A stretch of 64,000 nt of DNA from Alteromonas sp. KC3 (lineage in GTDB: Bacteria; Pseudomonadota; Gammaproteobacteria; Enterobacterales; Alteromonadaceae), in assembly GCF_016756315.1 (NCBI RefSeq), contig NZ_AP024235.1, positions 4,154,001-4,218,000 on the forward strand, given 5' to 3'. Positions 52,813-63,082 of the stretch are shown here, in pieces. The translations under genes were made by a program, and so were the position numbers. The notes under the pieces are model-generated. The model was not told the origin of the DNA. It saw only the letters and a program-made list of their open reading frames with translations, and searched no databases. Numbering within the stretch: position 1 is the first letter of the stretch; each line of letters begins with the position of its first letter.

Positions 52813-54171
52813 ATGCACAAAATTACCCTCCCCGCTAATTCCTTGATGTTAACCAAGGATTTTGTCTACGGAGTAGCGACATCTAGCTTTCAAATTGAAG
52901 GCGACCGGAAAGGTCGACTTGACTGCATTTGGGATACATTTTGTTCACAACCGGGTACTATCGAAGACGGAAGTAATGGCGATATAGCCTGTAAACATGT
53001 TGAATACTACTTACAAGATGTTGAACTAATTTCATCTCTTGGCGTTGATGCGTACCGCCTATCAATTTCATGGCCACGCGTAATGAACGAAGATGGCAGC
53101 GTCAACGAACTGGGCATGCGTTTTTACATCAACCTTGTTGATGCGCTATTGCAACGAAAAATGAAGGTGTTTGTTACCCTCTACCATTGGGACTTACCGC
53201 AACATCTTGAAGATAAAGGTGGCTGGCTAAATCGAGGCACTGCCTACGCATTTCAGCGCTATGCCGCCGCTGTCGCCAATGCACTAGGTGGTAAAGTGCA
53301 TGCCTATGCCACACTTAATGAGCCGTTTTGCTCAGCTTATTTAGGCTATGAGACAGGTATACATGCACCTGGGAAAACAGGCGTTGGCAATGGCCGAAAA
53401 GCAGCACATCACTTATTGCTTGCCCATGGTTTAGCACTACAAGCACTTCGTCAATTATGCCCTAACAGTCAGCACGGTATCGTACTCAATTTCAGTACCT
53501 GTCATGCCAACACAGATACAGAGCAAGACAAGCAGGCTGCTAAGTGGGCTGATGAATATCACAATCAGTGGTACCTAAAACCGTTAATGGACGCGTGTTA
53601 CCCCTGCGTTATAGAAAAGCTGAGCAATGAAGAACGCCCCGATATTCTTGAGGGCGACATGGAGATTATTTCCCAGCCTATCGATTATTTGGGCATTAAC
53701 TTTTATACCCGCACCGTTTATGAAGCCAATGAGAAAAATTGGTTTAACGTCGTTCCGCCTGTTGATACACCGTTAACGGCTATGGGTTGGGAAATTACAC
53801 CTGACGCTTTCACTGAACTCTTGGTGGATTTGCACAACGAATACACACTACCTCCCATTTACATCACTGAAAATGGGGCGGCAATGAACGATGAGTTAAT
53901 TGATGGCGAAGTTAAAGACGATGATCGTACAGAATACTTCCACACCCACCTTAACGCGGTTAATGAAGCCATTGAGCAAGGTGTGGATATTAAAGGGTAC
54001 TTCGCATGGAGCCTGATGGACAATTTTGAGTGGGCGCTGGGATATTCTAAACGTTTTGGCATTGTTCACGTTGACTATGAAACGCAAAAAAGAACAATAA
54101 AGCAAAGTGGTAATGCCTACGCAGAACTGGTTAAGAGCAGAATTAATAGGTACATTAGCGGTATAAAATAA
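52813..54171 (+). CDS. GH1 beta-glucosidase
   Basis: A 452-residue cytoplasmic GH1 enzyme. The acid/base is E170 (TLNEPF) and the nucleophile E353 (YITENGAA); the substrate-binding GVATSSFQIEG and the aglycone-side SLMDNFEWALGYSKRFG motif are both intact. It hydrolyses imported beta-glucosides such as laminaribiose or cellobiose to glucose. No signal peptide is present. I use the ATG at 52813 (AGGA ten bases upstream); an in-frame TTG six codons earlier is a poor start. The lacI-like and porter genes follow in the same unit. Confidence 0.94.
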   Translation: MHKITLPANSLMLTKDFVYGVATSSFQIEGDRKGRLDCIWDTFCSQPGTIEDGSNGDIACKHVEYYLQDVELISSLGVDAYRLSISWPRVMNEDGSVNELGMRFYINLVDALLQRKMKVFVTLYHWDLPQHLEDKGGWLNRGTAYAFQRYAAAVANALGGKVHAYATLNEPFCSAYLGYETGIHAPGKTGVGNGRKAAHHLLLAHGLALQALRQLCPNSQHGIVLNFSTCHANTDTEQDKQAAKWADEYHNQWYLKPLMDACYPCVIEKLSNEERPDILEGDMEIISQPIDYLGINFYTRTVYEANEKNWFNVVPPVDTPLTAMGWEITPDAFTELLVDLHNEYTLPPIYITENGAAMNDELIDGEVKDDDRTEYFHTHLNAVNEAIEQGVDIKGYFAWSLMDNFEWALGYSKRFGIVHVDYETQKRTIKQSGNAYAELVKSRINRYISGIK

Positions 54172-54189
54172 GGAACAATACCGAAGAGT

Positions 54190-55191
54190 ATGGCAACAAT
54201 TTACGAAGTATCTGAAGCGGCTGGCGTATCACTTGCTACCGTTTCTCGCGTTATGAACGGAAACGCTAAAGTTAGCGATCGCACGCGAAAAAAAGTTGAA
54301 GACGCTATGATTTCATTGGGATATCAGCCCAATGCGATTGCGCAATCTCTCGCCTCTAACCGCACCAATAGCGTTGGTTTATTGGTGTCTGAGCTGCACG
54401 GCTCTTATTTTGGTGACTTAATGAGTACCGTTGAGCAAGTACTTAAGCAAAATGGTAAGCACGTTATCATTACCGCAGGTCATACCGATGAAAAACGTGA
54501 GCATGACGCTATAGAGTTTCTTAAAAGCCGCCGATGTGATGCGCTCATTTTACATGCAGAGGCTGTTTCTGATGAATATCTTCAAAAACTCGTTAGTGAA
54601 AAGTTACCCGTTGTCATAATTAACCGTAAAGTCGATAAGCTTGATGAGAACTGCTTTGTTGTAGATAACGAACAAGGTGGCTATCTGGCTACGCAAGCTG
54701 CTCTCGAACAAGGTCATAAGAATATTGGTTACATCAGTGGTCCTTTATTTAAAAAGGATGCCAACGACCGATTACTCGGTCACAAACGCGCGCTGAAAGA
54801 AGCAGGCATAGCGTTTAATGAAAACGCCTTATTTGAAGGCGACTTTCATGAATCATCAGGTCAAGAAGGGATGCATCACATGCTAGCGCAATTCAAGGAC
54901 ATGACAGCCTTGGTGTGTGCAAATGATGAAATGGCTTCTGGCGCGATGACCGCGGCAAGAGAAGCCGGTTTTGATATTCCAACACAGCTTTCAATTGTTG
55001 GATTCGATAACGTGCTGTTTTCCCGCTATCTTTATCCTAAGTTAACAACCATAAACAACCCCATTCACGCTATGGGCGAAATGGCTGCTCACTGGGTACT
55101 ACAGCATGTTTACAACATTAAAAGTAGCCTACCTATCGAGCATTTATTTGAGCCTGAAATCGTGATGAGAGACACATTAGGCACACTATAA
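54190..55191 (+). CDS. LacI family transcriptional repressor of the beta-glucan locus
   Basis: A 333-residue LacI/GalR regulator: N-terminal helix-turn-helix and hinge (ATIYEVSEAAGVSLATVSRVMNG in parts, hinge NAIAQSLASNRTNSVG) and a periplasmic-binding-protein-like effector domain (about 60-330). The recognition helix SLATVSRVMN is of the type that reads palindromes with a central GCGC. Such sites (TGTAAGCGCTTACA) occur in pairs before the GH16 gene and before this unit, so local and autogenous control is likely. The effector is probably glucose or a small beta-glucoside. The porter gene follows at once. Confidence 0.93.
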   Translation: MATIYEVSEAAGVSLATVSRVMNGNAKVSDRTRKKVEDAMISLGYQPNAIAQSLASNRTNSVGLLVSELHGSYFGDLMSTVEQVLKQNGKHVIITAGHTDEKREHDAIEFLKSRRCDALILHAEAVSDEYLQKLVSEKLPVVIINRKVDKLDENCFVVDNEQGGYLATQAALEQGHKNIGYISGPLFKKDANDRLLGHKRALKEAGIAFNENALFEGDFHESSGQEGMHHMLAQFKDMTALVCANDEMASGAMTAAREAGFDIPTQLSIVGFDNVLFSRYLYPKLTTINNPIHAMGEMAAHWVLQHVYNIKSSLPIEHLFEPEIVMRDTLGTL

Positions 55192-56766
55192 ATGAATAAA
55201 GCGCTATCGCCGTCGTTGTATTACACCCTCATAGTCTCGTTGGGAGGCTTCATTTTTGGTTTTGATGCCAGTGTAATTTCAGGTGCGATAGGCTTTATTG
55301 ACGCACAATTTTCATTAAGTGAATGGGAACAAGGCTTCGTGGTTAGCTCGCCTACACTCGGCGCACTATTTGCGATGCTATTTGCAGGGGCTGTAAGTGA
55401 TGCCATAGGGCGGCGAAAAGCGCTGATCATTGTTGCAGCACTTTACCTTGTCTCATCGGTGTGCTCAGCCTTGGCACCAAATTACTTAACCTTAGTTTTT
55501 GCTCGCTTTATTGGCGGTATTGCGTTTTGCTCACTCATTATTGCGCCTGTTTATATTTCTGAGATTAGTTCTCCTGAAAATCGCGGTAAAATGGTATCGG
55601 TTAATCAACTTAATATCGTTTTCGGTTTTGCACTGTCGTATTTCAGTAATTATTACTTCTTGCAGCTAAGTAGCAGTAATCTTGATTGGGTTGTCGCGCT
55701 GGGCATAGACACACAAACCTGGCGCTATATGTTGGGCCTTGAGGCCATTCCTGCACTGCTGTGGTTATGTTTACTATTTACCGTACCGCGCAGTCCTCGC
55801 TGGTTAGTGATGAAAGGGTATAAAGCCGAAGCAGAAAGTACCATTAAAACACTGTTTAGCCAGCATCAGGCTAGCGCACAACTGAGTGAAATTAAGTCGT
55901 CCTTAAAACAAAAAACATGGTCACTTAAAGAAAGACTAGGCTTTGTCACCGCAAAGAGCATGCGCTATCCCTTAATGGTTGGCGTCATACTGGCCATCGC
56001 ACAACAAATTACCGGTATAAATGTTATTTTTTTCTACGCACCCACTATTTTTGAGCAAAGTGGCGTGGGAACCGATGCGGCTTTCATGCAAGCTGTGTGG
56101 ATAGGCTTGGTTAACGTTGCTTTCACTATTATCGCAATGCTTACGATCGACAGGTGGGGTAGAAAACCCCTGCTTATTATTGGATTGACTGGCGTTATCA
56201 TCAGTATGTCCATTTGTGCCTACGGATTTAAACAAGCTACCTACCAACTAAACAATGAGACCATCGCCGAAGTCAGTGAATTAGATGAATCATTATCAGT
56301 TTCGCTTTCAAGTATGGGCAATGAAGTGTTTCGCTCTGACGTTGCTTTTAAGAATGCTCTTAAAGCAACGCTAAGTGAAGCACAGTACCAAGCTCACCAG
56401 AAAACACTCTTAAATGCGGCAATTTCGATGAATGCACCCTTAGTGTTATTTGGCATTATTGCCTTTGTCGCCTCATTTGCAATGTCACTTGGGCCGGTTA
56501 TGTGGGCCATGCTGGCAGAGATATTTCCCAATCAAGCCCGCGCCCTTGCCATCTCACTGGTTGGCGTAATAAATTCATTAACCAGCTTTTCAGTACAGCT
56601 AGTGTTTCCGTGGGAATTAGCAACACTGGGAGCCGCAATGACCTTTGCGATTTATGGTGCATTTGCGGTGATCGGGTTGATATGTGTCGTTACGCTGTTT
56701 CCGGAAACCAAAGGGCGCTCTTTAGAGCAAATTGCGCAAGAGCTAACACCACAGTCTAAGTCGTAA
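55192..56766 (+). CDS. Sugar porter (MFS, SP family)
   Basis: A 524-residue, 12-helix sugar porter of the XylE/GalP family. Signatures: GFIFGFDASVISGA in TM1, the loop DAIGRRKAL, YISEISSPENRGKMVS after TM4, PRSPRWLV before the central loop, QQITGINVIFFYAPTIF in TM7, DRWGRKPL, and PETKGRSLEQI at the end. A longer than usual loop lies between TM9 and TM10 (about residues 347-400). The start codon abuts the lacI-like stop codon. It probably imports glucose or a disaccharide. It overlaps the end of cydC on the other strand by 11 bases. Confidence 0.92.
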   Translation: MNKALSPSLYYTLIVSLGGFIFGFDASVISGAIGFIDAQFSLSEWEQGFVVSSPTLGALFAMLFAGAVSDAIGRRKALIIVAALYLVSSVCSALAPNYLTLVFARFIGGIAFCSLIIAPVYISEISSPENRGKMVSVNQLNIVFGFALSYFSNYYFLQLSSSNLDWVVALGIDTQTWRYMLGLEAIPALLWLCLLFTVPRSPRWLVMKGYKAEAESTIKTLFSQHQASAQLSEIKSSLKQKTWSLKERLGFVTAKSMRYPLMVGVILAIAQQITGINVIFFYAPTIFEQSGVGTDAAFMQAVWIGLVNVAFTIIAMLTIDRWGRKPLLIIGLTGVIISMSICAYGFKQATYQLNNETIAEVSELDESLSVSLSSMGNEVFRSDVAFKNALKATLSEAQYQAHQKTLLNAAISMNAPLVLFGIIAFVASFAMSLGPVMWAMLAEIFPNQARALAISLVGVINSLTSFSVQLVFPWELATLGAAMTFAIYGAFAVIGLICVVTLFPETKGRSLEQIAQELTPQSKS

Positions 56767-58348
56767 TAGTTTCGTTTGTGCTGTCGGTCATCGTTAGCGT
56801 TTGCGCAACACACAACCTCTTAGGTAGTACATGAGATGCAACAATAACCAATGCATGTTGAGCGAAGGCATTAATTACACTACAAACTGCTTGTTGACTG
56901 ATAGCATCTAGCCCTTCAAAGGGTTCATCAATTAGTAACACAGAGGGCTTTGCAAGTACGGCACGTCCTAGGGCTAAGCGCTTTCGCTCTCCACCTGATA
57001 GCGACCGGCCGGCTTTACCTACCCAAGTATTAAGTGCTAGAGATTCAAGCCCTAGATCGCAGAGGATTTGCTGCATGTCGCGTTTAGCGTATGGGACACC
57101 TGCTACATCTAGGTTCATTTGTATGCTTGCGGCAAGCACAATCGGTTCTTGCTCTACATAGATCCAATTTGAGGGCACACCGTTTGGCAGACCAACACCG
57201 TCCACTTGCCTATGCCCTGTAGAAGGAAGTAAACCTGCAATCCCTTGAAGTAGCGTAGACTTTCCGCACCCCGAGGGCCCCTTCAGTACAACTACGCCAC
57301 TGGCCGGCAGTGTAGTTGAAGTAGGATTTACTTTTCTGCCTTTAACTCGCAGCGCATCAAGTATCAGGCTCTCACTTGGTGATTTGCGAGGCAAAATATG
57401 AATAGGCGACGTCGATAAGTGTTTAAGTGCTTTTTCGCTTTGCTTATATTGTGCGAACTTAGGAATCGCTAAAAATGAAGGGCTCACCCAGTCTGGTGAT
57501 GCCAATAGGACCATGGGAATGACTATGGCGATAGGTGCAAATGTCAGTACAGCCCCCAGTGTTGTAGTAAGCTCAGAATTATTTGACGAGGTCGTCATTC
57601 CAATACCCGCTAACAGTGATACTACAGCAAGGTAAGCAACGCCTTGAAACCACCAGCTCGCGCGCCATGCGAGCTTTTTTTGATCTAATGAGCATCTCCA
57701 CAATGCGCTCGCAGAAGGATAGATTTCCGCGTTGGGTGTATAGCTGACACGTGAATAAAGGTGCCATATTGCACTGGCCTTTAAAAAGCTAGTAGCGTTT
57801 TGCCTGAAGTGTGAAGATTGCTGTGTATATTCATTTGCCAAACCGAGTGCTTTAAGCGCCTGAATCACCACTGCTATCAGCCACACAACAAAAACCAAAC
57901 AGAGATAGAAAGCCCCAGGAACGCCCATAACAATTGCCACACTGCACGATAGTGTGAACACAATAGTGACACTTGAAAGTGGCGCTACCCATGCTACCCA
58001 TTTACTGGCAAGCGCTTCCGTATGTTGTGCTAATGCTTCTGTCATTCCAACGCTGCTATTAAGGCGTTGATTGTGTAATTGCTTAAATAAGCTCAACCTA
58101 GTACTAGCAATGCGCGTGAGCAAGTCATTGTGTCCCACCCACATACTGCCATACCCTGATGCTATGCGAAGTAAAGCCAGTGCGCGTATAACTACAGCAG
58201 GAATGACATAGTTAAAGCCTGGTAGCGCTACCGCGCTAATGGCAATAAACCAACTTGCGATCACAAGTAAAGTCACACCCGTCAACCCATGCAATAACGC
58301 CAAAATGAGGGTAATGTATGCTGGTCGACGTGTTTGAACATTAGGCAT
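56756..58348 (-). CDS. cydC: Heterodimeric ABC exporter subunit CydC
   Basis: A 530-residue fused permease and ATPase. About six membrane helices (residues 8-300) precede an ABC domain with Walker A KGPSGCGKST, signature LSGGERKRLALGRAV and Walker B VLLIDEPFEGLD. With CydD it exports glutathione and cysteine, and binds haem, to allow assembly of cytochrome bd. The ATG at 58348 lies inside the cydD 3' end and has GGAAGG five bases upstream, so the two are translationally coupled; upstream in-frame starts lack an SD. Confidence 0.93.
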   Translation of the reverse strand: MPNVQTRRPAYITLILALLHGLTGVTLLVIASWFIAISAVALPGFNYVIPAVVIRALALLRIASGYGSMWVGHNDLLTRIASTRLSLFKQLHNQRLNSSVGMTEALAQHTEALASKWVAWVAPLSSVTIVFTLSCSVAIVMGVPGAFYLCLVFVVWLIAVVIQALKALGLANEYTQQSSHFRQNATSFLKASAIWHLYSRVSYTPNAEIYPSASALWRCSLDQKKLAWRASWWFQGVAYLAVVSLLAGIGMTTSSNNSELTTTLGAVLTFAPIAIVIPMVLLASPDWVSPSFLAIPKFAQYKQSEKALKHLSTSPIHILPRKSPSESLILDALRVKGRKVNPTSTTLPASGVVVLKGPSGCGKSTLLQGIAGLLPSTGHRQVDGVGLPNGVPSNWIYVEQEPIVLAASIQMNLDVAGVPYAKRDMQQILCDLGLESLALNTWVGKAGRSLSGGERKRLALGRAVLAKPSVLLIDEPFEGLDAISQQAVCSVINAFAQHALVIVASHVLPKRLCVAQTLTMTDSTNETITT

Positions 58349-60071
58349 GACAGCCTTCCTCATTACTGACGGGCATAGCACTCTCGAATTGGGAATCAAC
58401 ATGGTCAGCGACTGCCCCATTTTCCACTCGCCAACAGCCAGTAAACCAATTCACCGGTAACATTTTATGCGACGCCCATACCAGTGTTCGATCTTTGCCT
58501 AGTTCGTATATGAGTGATGCTAAGCGATGGTGTTGAACATCAGGTAAATGCGCAGTTGGTTCATCAAGAAGCCAAACCTGATGGTTACGCAATAGTATTC
58601 TGGCTAACGCTAAACGCTGTGCCTCGCCTCCAGACATACTGGGATACTCCGTCATCGGTGTGTCTAACCCATTGGGTAAGGTATAAAGCCAACTGGTAAG
58701 CTCAACTTGTTCTAGCACATTGCAAAGTTGACTGTCGTCAAAGTGCTCATCAAGACACAAATTTTCTCGTACAGTCCCCGCTAAAATTACGGGGTGTTGC
58801 GTTAGCCATGCCACTTGCGTTTTAAGTGTATGGGTTGCGGGCCGCTGTCCACTTAATGCTTCAAGTAGGATTGTTTTTCCGCTGCCAGAACGTCCATTGA
58901 GCAAGATTTTGTCACCCGCTTCTAGTATAAGTTTCGGGCAAGTGAGCAGGCTTTTACCTTCTTTTTTTGATTCGTTTGGTAGCGTTGAGTAACAAGAGTC
59001 AAAAATGCGCATATTGTGGGCTTCAAACCCATTAAACGAGGTATTCTTAACCGCGTTGTTGTCACTCTTTGATTGGACATGAAATAAAGGGCGTAGATCA
59101 TTGCATGCCGCTTCCGCTTGCGCTTTTTGGTGATAAACCTGTCCCAACTTTTTCATTTCGCTGAGTAAAAGCGGCACGACTAGCAGTATCCATAACCCCT
59201 GATGGAGTGATATTGACGGTCCAATCTGTAGCTCACCTAGCAAAGTAAAACCTATAAAAACAGCAACTAGTGCTACCGCAAGCGTGGCAAAAAAATCAAG
59301 TACGCTGGTAGAGAGAAATGCTACGCTCACTACTTTCATTGTTCGGCTGTTTAGATTATCGCTAGCGTTCGTTAAAAGCTCGGTTTGCTTATGATTGGCG
59401 TTAAAGCTACTTAGCATGGAAAGTGCACTTAACCTATCGGTAAACAGGCTTCCCAAACGCTCTAGCGCTACAAAATGTTTGCGATGTAACGCGGCAGCAC
59501 CTTTACCGACAATAATCATAAACAAAGGCACCACGGGTAATGTCAGAAGCAGTCCCAGGCCTATTATCGGGTTTACCGCAAAAATAACACCAAGGGCCAT
59601 TATTGGCACTATTAGCGCTACCCACTGCTGAACGCGATACTCCATTGCCCAGTCAGTAAACGCCTCCAGCTGATTGTGCCACAACACTTGCCAAAAATAG
59701 GGGGATTGCGTGCGCACTATTGCATGTTGACGTGTCAAAAGTGTAGACAGCAGCAGCTGCTCTAACATACCTAGCAATACGAATTTGCGTTGTAAGAAAA
59801 CATGATTAAATATGCCCTGCAACATCCACGCACTGCCAAGAGATAGTGCTAATAGTATAAGTACTTGTGACGACGCGGATGTACCTGTCACCACCCAGCT
59901 ATGGGCTATAGCTGCAAAAAAATAGAAGCCAATAAGCAAAGAAAAAAGAGACAAGCACTTAATAAATACCAGGGTTATTAACGATGCGCGCAGGCCAAGC
60001 TTATGCGCACTATCTAAATCCTTGCACCACGAATTAAGTACTTGCCTGTTGGGAAGCTTTTCTTTGTTCAC
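58341..60071 (-). CDS. cydD: Heterodimeric ABC exporter subunit CydD
   Basis: A 576-residue fused permease and ATPase, partner of CydC. The membrane domain spans about residues 25-330; the ABC domain has Walker A LNGRSGSGKTILL, signature MSGGEAQRLALARI and Walker B WLLDEPTAHLP. The start is GTG at 60069-60071 with GAGAT seven bases upstream. In E. coli cydDC is a separate operon; here it follows cydABX directly on the same strand with short gaps, so one transcript is likely. Confidence 0.93.
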   Translation of the reverse strand: MNKEKLPNRQVLNSWCKDLDSAHKLGLRASLITLVFIKCLSLFSLLIGFYFFAAIAHSWVVTGTSASSQVLILLALSLGSAWMLQGIFNHVFLQRKFVLLGMLEQLLLSTLLTRQHAIVRTQSPYFWQVLWHNQLEAFTDWAMEYRVQQWVALIVPIMALGVIFAVNPIIGLGLLLTLPVVPLFMIIVGKGAAALHRKHFVALERLGSLFTDRLSALSMLSSFNANHKQTELLTNASDNLNSRTMKVVSVAFLSTSVLDFFATLAVALVAVFIGFTLLGELQIGPSISLHQGLWILLVVPLLLSEMKKLGQVYHQKAQAEAACNDLRPLFHVQSKSDNNAVKNTSFNGFEAHNMRIFDSCYSTLPNESKKEGKSLLTCPKLILEAGDKILLNGRSGSGKTILLEALSGQRPATHTLKTQVAWLTQHPVILAGTVRENLCLDEHFDDSQLCNVLEQVELTSWLYTLPNGLDTPMTEYPSMSGGEAQRLALARILLRNHQVWLLDEPTAHLPDVQHHRLASLIYELGKDRTLVWASHKMLPVNWFTGCWRVENGAVADHVDSQFESAMPVSNEEGCHA

Positions 60072-60132
60072 TGCTATCTCGTTTAAGGGTTTACGCCACT
60101 ATCGCGCCATAAACCCCTTTATTGTCTAGTTA

Positions 60133-60246
60133 TCAGTCGGCGTCTTCAGGTCTATCCAGGTTCTCTGTAGACTCCAACCACATTGCGTTGATGATGCCAA
60201 AAGAGCACGCTAGCAACACACCTAAAATCCAAGCGAAATACCACAT
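60133..60246 (-). CDS. cydX: Cytochrome bd accessory subunit CydX
   Basis: A 37-residue single-helix membrane protein. The sequence opens MWYFAWILGVLLACSFGIIN and continues AMWLEST, the conserved CydX/YbgT pattern, then an acidic tail. CydX stabilises the haem b595/d site of cytochrome bd-I. AAGGAG lies nine bases before the ATG. Its place ten bases after cydB and before cydD is the usual one. Confidence 0.93.
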   Translation of the reverse strand: MWYFAWILGVLLACSFGIINAMWLESTENLDRPEDAD

Positions 60247-60256
60247 GACTCTCTCC

Positions 60257-61393
60257 TTAATAAATAGTGTGCGACTGATCTAAATCTTCGTTCTTAATTC
60301 GACCACGCATGACATAAAAGCTATATGCGGTATAGCTAAGCACGATAGGTACAAAGATACAGGCCACAATAAACATAACATTTAACGTAAGGTGACTTGA
60401 TGTGGCATCCCATACCGTTAAACTTGCCTGAGGCATAGTGATACTTGGCATCAAGAATGGAAACATCGAGAAACCTGCAGTTAAAATGACGCCTGCAATA
60501 AACAGCGCACTTGAGACAAACGCCATTCCAGCATTGCCTTTTTTAGAAAAGAAGGCGCACGCCAAGCCACTCACAACACCAAGTACAGGCGCAATCATCA
60601 TCAATGGATATTTAGAATAGTTATTCATCCATGCACCGGCTTCAACCGCTACATCTTTTTTAAGCGGGTTAGAGGTTGCCAGCGTGTCAACGGTTGAGGT
60701 AATGACGAAACCGTCTACACCGTAAGCTACCCATATACCGCCAACAACAAACAATACAACACCAACCAAACTTAGCACCACCGATACGGCGCGAGCGCGA
60801 ACCTCAATAAAGCCATCGGTTTTCATTTGCAGCCAGGTCGCACCATGGTTAAGCAAAATAGCAACTGACAGTAACCCGGTTAACAGCGCAAAGGGCGTAA
60901 GTAGGCCAAAGAACGAGCCCGTGTAGGTTGATTTAAGTGTAGTGTCTAACTCAAAAGGTACGCCAAGTAGCAGGTTCCCAAAGGCTACACCAAAGATAAG
61001 CGACGGGATAATGCCACCCGCAAACAGTGCCCAGTCCCAAGCCTTACGCCACTGAGGGTTAGGCAATTTGCTGCGATAGTCAAAACCAATTGGGCGCATC
61101 CAAAGTGCAATTAACGTTAGCGCCAATGCCAAGTAAAAGCCCGAGAACGCTGTGGCGTAAATCATCGGCCACGCAGCAAAAATAGCTCCACCTGCGGTAA
61201 TAAACCATACTTGATTTCCATCCCAGTGGGGCCCCACCGTATTAATCATCACACGGCGTTCTTTGTCGTTTTTTCCAATTAGTGTAAGTAAAGCACCAAC
61301 GCCCAGATCAAAGCCATCTGTAACAGCAAAACCGATTAGTAGCACACCTACCAAACACCACCAAATTACGCGTAGCAGTTCATAATCAATCAT
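60257..61393 (-). CDS. cydB: Cytochrome bd ubiquinol oxidase subunit II
   Basis: A 378-residue, nine-helix membrane protein. It begins MIDYELLRVIWWCLVGVLLIGFAVTDGFDLG (in parts), and has the conserved GPHWDGNQVWFITAGGA segment. It forms the quinol oxidase heterodimer with CydA. Its ATG overlaps the cydA stop codon (ATGA), which couples their translation. Confidence 0.97.
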   Translation of the reverse strand: MIDYELLRVIWWCLVGVLLIGFAVTDGFDLGVGALLTLIGKNDKERRVMINTVGPHWDGNQVWFITAGGAIFAAWPMIYATAFSGFYLALALTLIALWMRPIGFDYRSKLPNPQWRKAWDWALFAGGIIPSLIFGVAFGNLLLGVPFELDTTLKSTYTGSFFGLLTPFALLTGLLSVAILLNHGATWLQMKTDGFIEVRARAVSVVLSLVGVVLFVVGGIWVAYGVDGFVITSTVDTLATSNPLKKDVAVEAGAWMNNYSKYPLMMIAPVLGVVSGLACAFFSKKGNAGMAFVSSALFIAGVILTAGFSMFPFLMPSITMPQASLTVWDATSSHLTLNVMFIVACIFVPIVLSYTAYSFYVMRGRIKNEDLDQSHTIY

Positions 61394-62985
61394 GCGTTTG
61401 CTCCTTGTCCGTCTTTACCAAGATAATTGTCATCAATAAGGTCAAGTTCGCTTTCAGTGGGGTTAGCTGAGGGAGGAACTGGCCCTTTTTTGGCAAACTT
61501 TTTCATCAGATAGAAGCCAATAATGAACATCACGGTGTAGAACGCTGAATAAGCTACCAGAGTAATCACTACGTCACTTACAGCTAAGTTAGAAACTGAA
61601 GCGTGCACTGGCAGGACTTCTGCGATAGACCAAGGCTGGCGACCATATTCTGCGACAAACCAACCAGCCTCACTGGCCACCCAAGGTAACGGTAAGCTAA
61701 ATAGTGATGCTTTTAGTAACCAACGTGGCTTGGTTATTCTGTGCTTAGTGCTGTAATAGAACGCACATAAGAATAACGCTAGCATGATGAAACCTGATGC
61801 CACCATAAGACGGAAGCTCCAAAACAGTGGCGCAACCGGCGGAATGCTGTAATCCACAGCTTGTTTAAGTGCCGCGTCAGTGGGATTTGCCACATCTGTG
61901 GTGAAAGGTTCAAGCAGCATAGCGTAGCCCAAGCTGTCTTTGTGGGCTTCAAATGTGGCTCGCTCAGCTGCAGTGGCAGTGCCGTTGCGCACATCATCAA
62001 GTACTTCGTACGCTTTAATGCCTTCAAGTATGCGCACTTTATTTTCTTCTTTGAGCGCCTTAATGCCCTTCACTTCTTCTGTTAATGAGCGGGTTGCAAT
62101 GATCCCCATTGCCCATGGAATTTGAAGCGCATATTCGGTTTTTTCTTCTTCGTCATTGGGAATACCAAAAACAGTAAAAGGTGCGGGCGCTGGATGGGTA
62201 TCGTATTCGGCCTCAACCGCTGCCAGTTTTACTTTTTGAACGTCACCCAATTCGTAACCGCTCTCATCACCCAACACGATAACTGATAACGTTGCCGCTA
62301 AACCGAAGCTTGCCGCAATAGCGAACGAACGCCGGGCAAAGGCGATATGTTTATGATTTAAGAGATAGTAACTTGAAATTGCCAACACAAAGATAGCGCC
62401 TGTGACATACCCTGCTGACACCGTATGTACAAATTTAACTTGAGCGACTGGGTTAAAGATGACCTCAGCGAAGCTTGTCATTTCCATACGCATGGCTTCA
62501 AAGTTGAACTCAGCGCCTACTGGATATTGCATCCATCCGTTTGCAATTAAGATCCATAACGCCGAAAAGTTAGAACCAATTGCCACTAGCCATGTGGTAG
62601 CTAAATGTTTTTCCTTCGACATTTTGTCCCAACCGAAGAAAAACAGACCAACAAACGTAGATTCTAGGAAGAACGCCATAAGGCCTTCTATGGCAAGCGG
62701 TGCACCAAAAATATCGCCAACATAATGAGAATAATATGACCAGTTCATACCAAACTGGAATTCCATGGTTAAGCCCGTAGCAACACCAATGGCAAAGTTA
62801 ATACCAAACAGTTTTCCCCAAAATTGGGTCATCTGCTTGTAGACTTCCTTACCGGTCATTACATAAACCGATTCCATAATGGCCAGCAAGAAACTTAACC
62901 CCAACGTGAGGGGGACAAATATAAAGTGGAACATTGCAGTTAACGCAAATTGCCACCGCGATAGTTCTATTAACGTATCGCTCAT
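61390..62985 (-). CDS. cydA: Cytochrome bd ubiquinol oxidase subunit I
   Basis: A 531-residue haem subunit of the bd-type oxidase, which reduces O2 with quinol at high affinity. Haem ligand regions are visible: H20 (TAMFHFIF, haem b595), the His of KFVHTVSAGYVTG and the Met of FWSFRLMVASG (haem b558). GDESGYELGDVQ marks the start of the long, E. coli-type Q-loop. The ATG at 62985 has GGGAG seven bases upstream; an extended frame further upstream has no SD and no similarity. A sigma-54-type promoter lies about 100 bases upstream. Confidence 0.97.
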   Translation of the reverse strand: MSDTLIELSRWQFALTAMFHFIFVPLTLGLSFLLAIMESVYVMTGKEVYKQMTQFWGKLFGINFAIGVATGLTMEFQFGMNWSYYSHYVGDIFGAPLAIEGLMAFFLESTFVGLFFFGWDKMSKEKHLATTWLVAIGSNFSALWILIANGWMQYPVGAEFNFEAMRMEMTSFAEVIFNPVAQVKFVHTVSAGYVTGAIFVLAISSYYLLNHKHIAFARRSFAIAASFGLAATLSVIVLGDESGYELGDVQKVKLAAVEAEYDTHPAPAPFTVFGIPNDEEEKTEYALQIPWAMGIIATRSLTEEVKGIKALKEENKVRILEGIKAYEVLDDVRNGTATAAERATFEAHKDSLGYAMLLEPFTTDVANPTDAALKQAVDYSIPPVAPLFWSFRLMVASGFIMLALFLCAFYYSTKHRITKPRWLLKASLFSLPLPWVASEAGWFVAEYGRQPWSIAEVLPVHASVSNLAVSDVVITLVAYSAFYTVMFIIGFYLMKKFAKKGPVPPSANPTESELDLIDDNYLGKDGQGANA

Positions 62986-63082
62986 GGGTGCTCTCCCTTG
63001 TATCTTAAAGACGGCGTAAGCGCCTGACAGTAAACAATAATATTCGAACCAACGGGAAACCTTGGCTAATACCAAACGCTTT

